Source: Globodera rostochiensis
Taxonomy: Eukaryota > Nematoda > Chromadorea > Rhabditida > Heteroderidae
Reading direction: 5' to 3'
DNA: 64,000 nt
NCBI GenBank assembly: GCA_018350325.1
Contig: JAEVLN010000024.1
Span: forward strand, 124,001-188,000
Part shown: positions 10,752 through 22,700 of the stretch, piece by piece
Layout: each line of letters begins with the position of its first letter
How positions within the stretch are numbered: position 1 is the first letter of the stretch
The notes under the pieces: generated by a model
Databases searched by the model: none
What the model was told of the DNA's origin: nothing
The model's input: only the letters and a program-made list of their open reading frames with translations
Translations under genes and position numbers: made by a program

Positions 10752-11855
10752 TAGGGTTGGACAAGAACGGGTATCCGGAACCGGGACCGGTATCCGGGTG
10801 TTTTGGGCAAATTATCCGGGACCGGTATCCGGGTGTCCAGGATCCGGGATACCCGGTATCCGGGGGTTGGGTCCGGGCGGGTTAAGCACCCCTAATGGTG
10901 GTATTTTTTCGGAGAGATTTTTTTTTCAATGGCGTTAGCGCTAGTAAAATTTTTGAATTTTGTGTGACATTTTGCCATTTCCTATTAAAATTAAATAGAG
11001 ATACGGGCTTATGTAATTTGTTTTTTTAATTAGTTACCAATTTCACAAAACAATTGGCCTAACAAAAATTGCTCAAATTTTCTTTAAAAATTATACTTGC
11101 GCTAATTTCAGTTTGTCTAAATTAAAACCGCCGACCCTTCCCATTCTTAAAAAACTTTGAAAAATTGCCATATTTTTAAAATGTTGGTTGCAAATCTCTT
11201 AACAAATTGAGTCAAAATTCAAAATTTTCTCGGCCGCGGGCAAATATCGATTTTTATACGCTTTTTATAACAGAATGTAAAAATTCTAAAAAGTTTACCA
11301 AAAATCTAATTTCGAACTTTCTTTATTATAACGTACACAAATCGTATGCTTTTTCCTTAATTTTCATTCAAACCCAAAGAAAACAAATTAGAATTTTTGG
11401 ATCAATTTTCGTAACAAAAACTGATCAAAAATTCCAAAAATTTCTCGGCGGCGCCTATCGGCACCGCCAATTCCCGCCGTATCCACAGAGGTGCCAATTC
11501 ACATTGGAGAAAATATCGCATCTGGTCAAAAATTTTTTCTTAATGAATTTTCAAAAAAAAACACCCCTAAAAATCGTATGCTTTGACCGTCGCCTCTTTC
11601 AAATGAAGAAGTGACAAATGAAATTAACTATCCAACTTGATTGAATTTGATTTTAGTCATTTTATTTTATGCGTTTATTACTTTTTGGCAAAAATTGGGT
11701 GAAATTTAATTATTATTTCAAAAATTGAAAATTATCCGGTATCCGGACGGATATCCGGCTGTAAATTACTATCCGGTACCGGTATCCGGGTGTCAAGGAA
11801 CCGGTGGAACCGCTATCCGGGGGACCCGGATAATATCCGGTCTTGTCCAACCCTA
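10752..11855. mobile_element. hAT-type non-autonomous element (1,104 bases)
   Basis: Begins TAGGGTTGGACAAGA and ends TCTTGTCCAACCCTA, a perfect 15-base terminal inverted repeat, and is flanked by a perfect 8-base duplication GTTTTCAG (10744-10751 and 11856-11863). Eight-base duplications are the hAT superfamily hallmark. Both ends carry arrays of TATCCGG/CCGGATA words that pair with each other, so the element can fold into a long hairpin. It contains no transposase; the open frame 11207-11614 shows no domain. An inverted copy of the GGCGCCTATCGGCACCGCC dispersed repeat is nested near 11445. Confidence 0.92.
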
Positions 11856-12081
11856 GTTTTCAGCCTCCAGAACATCACATATATTTTTGGAACTTATAGC
11901 CAATTAGCATTTCTCTCAAACCAATTATTCGGCCTAATTTTTCAGCAAATTGGCATTCATTTTGTTAGGAAAAGTTGGAATGTATGCGCTTCTTGCACAC
12001 AGTGAACGTGTTGGACCCGTTGCCAAGAAACCTCTCGATTTTCTCCTCGCCTCTGGTTTTTACCCTTTTCCCGGGGAAAAA

Positions 12082-12156
12082 GGCAAACAACGCCCGGGAA
12101 CGATCCGGATTCTTCCAATGTCCGGTTGGATGCTCTCCCTGCTGAGCTACGCTGCC
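12082..12156 (-). pseudogene. tRNA-like sequence (tRNA pseudogene or SINE head)
   Basis: Read on the minus strand, a 75-base segment has an exact A-box (TAGCTCAGCAGG), a D-stem GCTC/GAGC, an anticodon stem TCCAA/TTGGA with a seven-base loop CCGGACA, and an acceptor stem of which only four to five pairs hold. The B-box is poor and position 33 is C, not U, so an active tRNA is unlikely. It is more likely a decayed tRNA or the head of a tRNA-derived SINE. Confidence 0.35.
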
Positions 12157-12200
12157 GCCCGATGAAGCTCAGATAGATCTCGACGATTCTTGGCCGTTCT

Positions 12201-12240
12201 TGAGAGGGGAGAGGGGGGGGGGGGAGAGAGGAGGGGAGAA
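12201..12240. repeat. G/A-only purine tract
   Basis: About 40 bases of almost pure G and A with a run of G residues. Simple repeat. Confidence 0.9.
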
Positions 12241-12954
12241 CAGTTACAACATTTTTTAATTTGATATATTCGAAAGCCTCACTCAGTATTATGTCATGTC
12301 AGTGTAAAAGCCAAGCTAAAGTTAGGATATATTTTTGGCAGGGTTTTTAAAAAAACAAAATCTTCAAAGCCGCTTAAATAAAGACAATTTGATTTCTAAT
12401 TCAAATTATTGCTATTTAATTTTGAGTAAGTAACAAAATACCAAAATTCACCAACCAAATTCTCGACAATATGAAAAATTAAATAAATTCGATAATTGCA
12501 CAAGAAGGAAATTAGATGCATTCTGTTCAGAGAAAAATTAAATACATTTTGAATTTAAAATACTTCAAAATAATGATTCAATTTGATGTTAATGGAATTC
12601 TATTATTAATTTTATAATTCTAAATAACTTTTTAATCCAAAAATATTTTTGAAAATTTTTAAAATTTCTTTGTATCTGCTATTAATTATTTTCTTATAAA
12701 TATTATCCACAATTTTCCCGAATCGATTTCCATTGAAGGAGGCGAAGAATTATTTGATTATTTCTACCAGAAATCTTGATTTGTTCACGCAGCAATTAAC
12801 GAGAAGTTCGACAAAACAAATCACCAAATGACTAAACCATTGCTGCAAGACTTGTTAATAGCATAAATCTCTTTATATTCAAATAATTTTTTATTGTTTT
12901 TTGGTAAATCATATTATTACAATTTTTTAGAATTTTGTTTTTGACAAAATTTCG
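12241..12954. other. AT-rich intergenic, no gene seen
   Basis: No open frame with coding character. Probable 5' region of the peptide gene at its right end. Confidence 0.4.
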
Positions 12955-13174
12955 ATGCAATTTTCATTTATTTTAAATATATTAGCTGTTGTTTTTTCAA
13001 TTTGGTGTTCATACGAGAGATTGGCAAGTTTTTTAGTAGAAAAGCCAAATAAAAATTGAAACAATTAATTTAATTTCAGAAAAAAGTGTTGCCAACGCTA
13101 ACAAACCAACTGGGTGGCACAACGGTCGTCATCATGGAAACCATGAAGGTTGGCATTGGCACAATGGACGATGA
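12955..13174 (+). CDS. Small neuropeptide-like precursor (about 55 residues)
   Basis: Two exons, 12955-13027 and 13080-13174, joined by a 52-base intron (GTTTTT...TTTCAG) in phase. The product starts with a strong signal peptide (MQFSFILNILAVVFSIWCSY), followed by a dibasic KK and a mature region rich in Gly, His, Trp and Asn. It contains two WHNGR units, the second immediately before the stop. Gly-Arg after a short peptide is the standard amidation-plus-cleavage signal, so two amidated peptides ending in WHN-amide are plausible (inference). It could instead be a Gly/His-rich antimicrobial or cuticle peptide of the nlp type. It is shorter than usual ORF cut-offs, so automatic annotation would miss it. 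Confidence 0.6.
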
Positions 13175-13632
13175 AACAAAAACAAATATTTGTTTATAAT
13201 ATTGTTTTTTTATTTGGGTTAACAATAAATCAATTCGTCGATGATTTTACTTATCTACTCATTTTTATTTATTTTTTAATATTTATCAAAAATTGAATCA
13301 AACTGGATGCACTTTTTAAAAACTTGTCTCCGCCCGGATATTTCTTTATGTCTTTCACTAATTAATTTTTCCTCCAATCAGTTTTTTTTCTTATCAGATT
13401 TAGTGAGAAAATACACTATTCAATAAAATGTTATTCCGAATTCTCTAAATAAATGTAAAATAATATAAGTAAATTCCATCGAGCATTTTAAGTGTTAATA
13501 TTAATTATAGCAATTTATGTTGGATTTAAAACTTTGTTAATAAATATTTAAAAAAATGTTAATTGTTACATTAATTCAGAAAGCTTAAAGTAATTAAATA
13601 ACTTAACTGCTTTTTATACAAAAATCGTCAAT
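13175..13632. other. Intergenic, no gene seen
   Basis: AT-rich sequence between the small peptide gene and the GT92 gene. No repeats recognised. Confidence 0.4.
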
Positions 13633-16447
13633 ATGCGTCTACCAAATATGTCCGATGATCGTATTGTGGATACGGTCCATCGTCTAATCACGCATGTTAA
13701 ATTGCAACGATTTTTGAAGGGCATCCCAATCTGGATTCACTGGCTGAATTCGAAAAATTCAATTTTTAGTAAAAAATTGAAATTTTCAACTTTGGTTGGC
13801 ATCAGTTTTTGTGTGTATGTTGCACAACATTTGCTTCCAATATTATTACCAATTTCAATCAAACATGTGAATGTCAAGCCGATCACACGTGACGTGATCA
13901 TTTATGCCACCTTTTTGTATAAAAATAGCACAAGGTACAGACAGCCTCAAGGTTATAATAAAATAATTCTCGGAAAGCCATATTTAATTAGTCTATTAGT
14001 TTGAGGAACATTTTTTCATTAAAAATTAACAATGGTAATTTTGATTAAAATTGTGATTGTATTATTGTTTTTAATTAATTTAATATATGTAAGCTGTCAA
14101 TATAAAAATATTTTCCAAGCTTTGGCACAACCGGACATGACACGTTTGTGATGTTAATGCTCGCATATCGTACCGACAATTTTCCATTCATGCGCTGTGC
14201 CCGTGAGAACATTGAAACTGAACCGGTTACGGCCCAACTCCAAAGCTACGACTACACCGCATTGTGCAATCAGGCAATTTTCATAGCAATTTGCAATTTT
14301 CCGACTGATCTGGCCAATGATCGGCGGCAAAATGAAGGCGCGATGATTGACTTGGGCCCTCAAGTGTTGGTCAACGAGCAGTTGCGCCAAACTTATGCTG
14401 ATGAACCAATATTCCACGAGGTGATGGGTAAAATTAAAATTTTAAATTTTAAAGAAAAATATATTATTTTAGTGGTCACAAGACACATTAATTTACGTAC
14501 ATGTAATTTGTGTACTATATAAGAAAATATTTGGGGATATATTTATAGATACCAAAATATAAACGACAAAAGGTAGAATCTAAATTGATACTACTATTTG
14601 TATAAATGGCATTCCAATTTTTGCTAATAATATTGAAAATAATATAAAATATATATTGTCTTTAATTATTAAATTTAATACATTTTATTAGTTGGTTGTT
14701 CGGAAGGCGGACCAAACTCCTCGCAACCTGCTTATTTGTGTTAGCCGTATTTTTGCATTCGAAAAATGGCAGCTTTTGCTAACAGCGATGGAAGTGTACA
14801 AGGCACTTGGAGTGGATTTGGTGGTTATGCACATTGTTTCGGCACTTAGTGCCGTCATAAAATTGATTAACGCATATGAAGCTGAGGGACGACTTGCTGT
14901 CAGAAAAGTTTGTTTTTAAATTAAATTAAATGTGCTTTATTTTCAATTTTTAATTTTCTTAGAAAATTCAAAAAATGAAATTATTAAAAAAGTCATTTTC
15001 TAGAAATCATTGTTTTTTGTTGTTCAGGGATTCAAGTTACCAATTTTGAGAGCAATGAATTTTGATCCGGAATTGCAAATTGAATATTCGGGGCAACTGC
15101 GATGGCGCATGAATGCTTTTATGAGTTTCGAGAAAGTGCCAAATTTATCGCACTTTTGGATTTGGATGATTTGCTGGTCACAATTAAATTTGCATCGCTT
15201 ACTGACGCGTTAAATGCAGCTTCTATAAAACATTCAATGGCACCGTATTTTTACGTAAATAAACTCGAAAGTGGCATTTTATTGACGCGGCGACAAAAGA
15301 ATGAAAGCACAAAGGCATCTGCGAGAAGTAATTTTATTTTATTGTGACATTGGTGTAATTTAGAGAGATTCTGGGACTGATTATCTCAATTTATATAGTA
15401 AAAATAATTTAATTGTTTAATGACACCAAAGCAAATATAATTATATTTGCTTTTAGGTTTGAATATTATGAAATAGGTTATTTATTAAAAAAATAATTAA
15501 AATCTTTTTAAATTTGACTAAACTGGCTGTACATATTTATGTTCAGCAATATTTTTTCCGAAAAAAATAAATGCTTAACAAATCTAAATTAATAAAATAA
15601 ATCAATAATTTTAATCAAATGTGTTTAAATATCTTACGTAAATATGTCTATTTAAATAAAGTTTTTTTAATTAACTAATTAAATATTTTGTTTAAGATTT
15701 TATGCACAAATTTCGTGAGCTAATTTTGAGCAAGCAAATGTACAACAGCGAAAAGCTTGTGCTCAGACCGGCTCGAATTGATGCTTTTTGGGTGCATTTT
15801 ACGCGCGATTACAAAGGAAAGCATAAACCTGTGCAATTATCAAACGATTACATGACAATTCTTCACCTTTCTAAGGATGTAAGTTTTGTTTTAAAATTTA
15901 ATTATTTTTTACGGATTTATTGAAATAAATGCAATTTTATTTTGGACAGATTAAAGCAAGCGCTGCCGAAGGATACAATGAAAAATTTCTAACAAAAATA
16001 ATGAACTGGCCAGCTGCTGTCAATGAAAGTGATTTTCTCAAGAAAGCAACAACAAAAAAGGCAAAATTAAATAATAAAAAATTTAAAGTAATAATATAAA
16101 TTCAATAAAATTGTAGATAATTGACCAAATGCCGAAAAAGCATTATTATTTTGATGCCATTCGCCATTGTTCTCGCTTCATTAACAACTATCCAAATGCT
16201 CCAGTCCAAATCCCTTCGCCGTGCCTTTCCTATAAACTTTGCAATTTGCCAAAGGTCAAAGTGGACTGTTCCGTTGCCAAAAGCAAATATTACACCAAAA
16301 CAATTATGCCGACCAATATTTATAGGGTATTTTTCAATAATAATGTATTAATTGTTTTGTTTTTAATCAATTTAGGTTCATGTCTTGCGCAAGTCTTATT
16401 TTGTAAAGAGAAAAGGCGGATGCTTTGGTCGAAAATTAAAATTTTGA
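13633..16447 (+). CDS. GT92 (DUF23) glycosyltransferase, type II membrane protein
   Basis: Exons: 13633-13934, 14120-14420, 14692-14907, 15028-15327, 15697-15878, 15950-16087, 16117-16326 and 16376-16447 (TGA). Joins are in phase apart from one frame jump inside exon 4. An N-terminal membrane anchor (FSTLVGISFCVYVAQHLLPI) precedes a lumenal domain with the GT92 order: SFGTTGHDTFVMLMLAYRTD, then LLICVSRIFAFEKWQLLL, then GVDLVVMHIVS, then AYEAEGRLAVRK, then CFYEFRESAKFIALLDLDD. The LDLDD is the expected DxD metal/nucleotide-sugar motif. Nematode GT92 enzymes transfer galactose to core fucose or related N-glycan positions in the Golgi (family knowledge); the exact acceptor here is unknown. The frame jump near 15096-15101 (GGGCAACTGCG) lies just before the DxD and looks like one missing A. 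Confidence 0.85.
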
Positions 16448-16701
16448 ATTTTTTTCTTTAATGTTATTTTTTTTCAAAAAAAACCTTTTAATTTTTATTG
16501 TATTAATGCATATATTTTTTTAATTGATTACCTATTCAAATTTGGTCTTCTTTTAATTAACAGTTTGCAAAATGTGATAATAATGTTAAATTCGTTTTTT
16601 TATTCACAATTCGGTTGTCCATCTTTGTCCTTTGCTTGGTTGAGGAATAGCCTAAAAGCGATTAATTAATATAAATTCTTCAAAAATTATTTATAAATTG
16701 T

Positions 16702-19700
16702 TTAATAATAATAATAATTAAATTCCCCAGAAACTTTTTCCAACAATGAATCTTCGCATGCCAATCGGATGCGTTCCGGTGTGGCCGGACTATCCAGCCG
16801 GAAATAGCCCAGATTTCCATTTTGAATTCGATAGTTTCGAATCGCTTCACGAATTGCAAAAAATGGTGCCGAACCGAGAAACAAAGGTGGCTCGCCGATA
16901 GCCTTTGTTCAATAAAAAATTTATATATATTATTTATAAAATCATGAAAATTTATTTCAAAGCATTTAAACCTTTTAGTCAAAAAATAAGCAAATAAAAA
17001 GTTGATTGAATTTAAGCAGCAAAGAAAATATATTTTAAATATAATTTATATATATTATTTATAAAATTCATTTTAATTTATGTCAAGTATTTTTAGTCAA
17101 AAATAAACTTGTAAAAAAGTAAAAATTAATGCCTTTGATGAAAAAATGCCATTTTTATTGGAAGACCCGTCAAGTAATTTGACATTGAATTGCCGTGGAG
17201 CGTCATCGGCACTCGGAATTTTGTATGTGCCGGGTCCACGTGTCAGACGAACACCGTCCGGGCGAATTTTCAATTCTTCCATGGTAAAAAGTCCAAAGCC
17301 CTAAAAGCTATTTATAAAATAAAATTCTATTTTTATTTGTTAAACTTAATTGTTTCAACAAGCAATAAAACAGAATGTGAATTCGTTTAAATTTTATTTT
17401 CGCAGAATATAAATATTAAAAAAATGATAAAAAAAATCAAAATTACTTGAACAAAGGCTCCCTCAATTTGACCAATATCAACCGCAGGATTTAGCGATTC
17501 GCCCACATCCATAACAATATCAACACGAATAACCTTTTAAAAAAAATATAAAATAAAAATGATTTAATAAAATTTGATTAACCCGGTGATCCCCTGTTAA
17601 ACAGTCCACTTCAACCTCCGCACAGCCAACCCCATAAACACAATAACTGTAATATTCGGCACCTCGACCTTCTGTAAAATCAACCGGTTCACAATGTATT
17701 CTAAAAACATAAAATATTTAAATTAAATTCCAAACAAAAAAAATTACGTAGCAAATCCAGTCACCGACAATTGAACCCGGTTTATATAAGCATGCATGAC
17801 CAAATCCTTAAATATTTTTAATTAATTTTACGATTAAAATAAGCATTTTTTTTTTACTTTCCATGTTGACTCATTTGGCAATTCTTTTCTCAGTGGCTCC
17901 AATCGTTTCAAAATTATTTCACACGCATTTTTGACCGCCAAACCATTTACGTCACTCCCAACACTGATGAAACAAAATGGATTTTTTAAATAAATGAATT
18001 AATTTTGATAAAGATTGACCTGTTGTTAAATATTTTAATAATTTATAAAACAAATCAAATTTAAAAAAAAGTTATTGTTATGATTTTAATCATCCACCTA
18101 GCGGCCGTCGGACTAGCATTTGGCACTTTGTCAGTGGCTGTATCAATTATTTGAATCATTGAAACATCGATGCCAAGGCATCTTGAAGCAATCTGTCAAA
18201 AACAAAAAATATTAAAACTCTTGAGTGACATTCTCTAAAACTTATTTACTTGTTGAATTTTTGTGTGCAACCCTTGGCCCATTTCCATTCCACCATGAGA
18301 AATTAGTACTGACCCGTCTGTGTACACATGGACAAGCGCTCCGGCCTTAACCAGTTTTTTTTTTGAAAAAAAAAAAATTGTTTTAAATTAAATTCCATAT
18401 TTTATCTAGTTTAGTTACGGAAAAAATTTTGAATTTGACTACCTGGTTAAGTCGCTTGAAGCCAAAAGCGATTTCCAAATTTTGTCGGAACCATATAAAT
18501 GCCTCGTTTCAAATATTTATTTTTGGAATTCCATTCTTGAAGCTTAAATATAAGTAATTTGTATTGTAATAACAAATAAATAAATACACCTTCAATTTTT
18601 GCTGATCATAATTTGACAGTTTTTGGCATTCTGTCCAACATCGGCGTATGTTACATTGACGTAAATGCATTCCATAATGCGTGATATCACCTTCTGTGGT
18701 GTACATGTTTAGTTCTCTAAGCTAAAAATGTGATAGATATTTACGTAAATTTAAAAAAGAACTGAAAAACAATTAAATTAATTAACCAAACAATGTGCTT
18801 TTCAAGTCAATAGCAGCAACACCTTGAAGTAATTTTCAAAAAAAAAACATTTTAATCATAAATAATTAACAATAAAATAAAAAAATAAAATATTTGTTCA
18901 AACCGTGTCCACATCAATGCCAAACTGTTCAGCTGCATGCTTTATAATTGTCTCCGTAGCAAACATGCCCTGTGGACCGCCGAAGCCTCGGAATGCGGTG
19001 TTAGAAGCCAAATTTGTTTTGCACAAATGGCCGTATACGTTAACATTGCCAATTTGTAAACATTGTCTATGTGAGCCAGAGCACGCTCTGTCAATAAATA
19101 TTACGCCATTTTTTATTCTTAAATATTTTAGTGCATTTTAAATTAAAAGTACAGTATACCAAAACTTATAAATTATTTAAATTAATTTAAATATGCAATT
19201 TTTACCCATCACTCCTTTGCTTAGGTCAAATGAATAACCACAATTGCTATATGCATTGACTTCCATTGCTGCAATTTTGTCACAATCATTCTCCAATGCG
19301 AATTGGTAGTCAAACCGGAAAGGATGTCTAAAATTTGTAAATATTACATTAAAAGTAAACATTTTTTGTAAAATTTACCGATTGCCACTGATCGCCATGT
19401 CATCAAAGCGCTCAAGCCAAAATCTTATTGGCTTTTTGAATCTATTGTGTATAAATAGGTTAATAAAATTGTCGCACTAATTTAGAAAAAAGTCACTTAG
19501 AATGAATCGTTTTATTTATTCGTAACAATTAATTATAAATTATGATTGATGGCGCCAAGTTGAGCGGTTCTTTTGTATAATAAATGCATTACTTTTTTGC
19601 AGCTATGGCAGCAGCGCCAGCGAATAAGCCTGTACAACTTTCCTTGCCACCAAATCCGCCGCCAATTCGTCTCACAGTTACAGTAACAACATTCCTTGCC

Positions 19701-22700
19701 ACACCTAGTACCGTAGCAACGTCACCCTGAATTAATTAATAAAATGTTAGTCGTCCTCTTAAACAATTCAGAAAACTAAAAAAAAATTGTTAACAATTCA
19801 AGAACTAAAAAAAATGCTAAACAATTGGGCCGGTGGTTTTGTTAAATTATACCATTTGTCCGATTTGTGTGACCCCGGATCTTTTGTCGGTTTGACCTTT
19901 TTGTCCAATCGAAAATGTTTATTAGAAAACAATTATAATTAATTTTTATCATTTTCAACCTGAACATCATTAACGGACTGGGTTGAGGAAATAATGTGCA
20001 TTTCATCCCCTTCTCCTGGAATTGCGCAACAATTTTGTGTCTCCAATAAAAGTGCTCTTGCCCACCAATGCGAATTTGACCTTAAAAATATATTAAAATA
20101 AAATTCTTATAATTACATAATTTACCTTTAATGGTCCGCGAAAATTTTTTTCCAATCAATTTCCGATTTAATTGTTTGCATTTGGTTCGTTCAAAGAACT
20201 GTGAATACGAAAAGGTTCAGGAAACAAATAACTCTGGTGTCTGATGGCTTCCTAAATACACAACCAAAAATATAAAAAAACAAATAAGTATTAAAATAAA
20301 GAATTTAGACCTCTATCGTAATAATTGTCTTCTCTTCATAATCGGGTTTCAAATCTCAACGTGAACCAATGAAGCCGCCCTCCGTGCCGTTTCATTATCA
20401 TTAGCTATAATGGCTGCAATGGGTTGGCCGTGATAGGAAATCTAAAATTTATAAATTGAATTTTTTTTATTTATTTGAAATTACACTATAATTTTAGTAA
20501 AATTAATCGAAATTTAATTAATCTTAATATATTTACACTTGTCTGATCAGTAGCAAACAATGGCACATCATTGGAGTGGCTGATCATCAAAGATCCCGGC
20601 ACATCTCGCCAATCAACATGCCCAATAACTCCATCAAGACAAAGTGCCGATGAATAATCCGGATTTCCAATTATTTTGCCGCAGCTAACTGGTGAGGTAA
20701 CATATGCCATATAAAGGCAATCTAATAAATATTAAGTAGGTACTTGGCTTTTAAATGTAAAATAGGTTAAACAAACATATATAATTGCCTTTAAATTGTC
20801 ACATTCATTTATCTTTAATATTTAATAAATATTTTATTTGCATTAATAATAGGGCAGCCACCAACCACCCCAATTTTCGGTTAACCGGGTGCAAAGCTTT
20901 ACAACCGAATTTTTCAAATTTTAATCAAATTCTTAAATTTTCCACTAAAAATAAACATGTGTTATAAAAAAAATCCGGTTAACCATGTACGAAATCACCG
21001 GGTTCCAAAAAAATCGTGGATTTTAACACTGTCGTATGCTACCCTAATTGTTAATTACCAGATGGAAGCTGAACATCGGTGGTGTAAATGGCTTCACCAG
21101 TGGTATGTTTTTCGCCACTTGAATGCATCAACGGGCGTCCGACAGGGTCAGTTTTGTTTTGTGACGGTAAACAATCCTAAAAAAATCAAATTCACAAAAA
21201 AGGTAAATCGCAAAAATTATATTTACTTAATTATATTTGAAAATTCTACCTGGTAAATTTGGGTTGACTCAAACTTATTTTCTATTTCGCTTAAATGAAG
21301 CATTTCACGCTTTTCACATGTGAGGCCAAGCTGTTCTCGAACGTACAAATAAATTTCAGGGAAAAGCTGAGCACAAGCGCTTGACGATACCTAAAAATGT
21401 AAAATAAAAGCTTTTTTTTAAAATTTTACTCAACTTCAATTAATGTTTTAATTAAAGTAGCATAAGTCCGGTTAAAAATTGGTACCCTCCGGATACCGGT
21501 TAGATTCAAACCATCCGGTTAACCGTTCGGTTTCCCGATTTGGCTTTAGCCCGGTCAACTCCGGTTAATTCAGTCCCGCCAGGTTTTGTGCTACCCTACT
21601 TTTAATTAGAGTTGGTCAAGACCGGGACTGGAACTGAAGTCTCCAATTTTGGGATTATAGAATCCCGGTTATTAATTTTCTCAATTCCGTCCCGGTTTTC
21701 ACAAAAATCCCGTTCCCGACAACTCTTTTAACGAGTAAATGATCAGTACTTAGCCATTCCACCGGGAACATTTTCGGGTAATCGGAATTCATCGGCCAAT
21801 GCTCCACTAAGATCGTTGAACAATGCTTCATCCCAAATTCGTCCCTTTAAATTTTGAGTGGGTTTTGATGCCATCCGAGTTGTGGCACCCATTCCACCAA
21901 ATGCCATTTGCATAGACTCCACTCTGGGACCTCAAATTGTCAATTCAAAAAAAATTGTTTTTTTTAAAAGTTATATTTGGAAGCTTAAATTATAATTAAT
22001 TTGCTTATTATTTTATTTCTGGCTAAATTTGAAGCTAAAAATTTGTATCAAACCTAATAAATGTTATTTAAATTATTCACCTTTGTTTTGATAAAATTTG
22101 ACAGAAAATACGCCAGTCACCTATTTAAAAATGCAATAAATTTTGTTATTTATTTAATTAATTCTTACTATCGCAATGTCATCTTCGCGTCGTTGAGCCT
22201 GTTTATAAGCTCGGAAAAATTGGTTTGAGCTCGAATATGGAATAAAAAGATCAGTAATCACTTCGTCCGGGGCAATCAAAGTTTTTCGATAGGTCGGAAA
22301 GAATTTTGATCAAGGCAAACAATGCGCTGCAATTTAACTTTTTATATTTTGTTTTGGTTTATAAATATTTCAAATAAAGAAAAGAAACAATAAGTAATTT
22401 TAATTTAATTAAGCACTTTACTTAATGCTCTTATTTTATTTAAATGACAAAGATAACATTGGCTTCCTCGGATTTCAATAATATTTTGCACCCGATGCCA
22501 TCCAAATTGGATTCAGATCAGAAATTGGCGATGCTGTTGCCATATTTCCCGCAACTGTCTATAATAATATTAATTGACAGTCTTGAATGTGAAGTTTTTT
22601 TGATTATCAATATTGATATATTGTTTTATTATGCAAAATAAAATTTGCTTCTACTACTGTATAAATAATTATTATTATTATTAAATTGGAATTTGTTTTT

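Noticed and set aside
11207..11614. 135-codon plus-strand open frame inside the hAT element
   Set aside because: Low-complexity, no transposase motif, no start or splice context.
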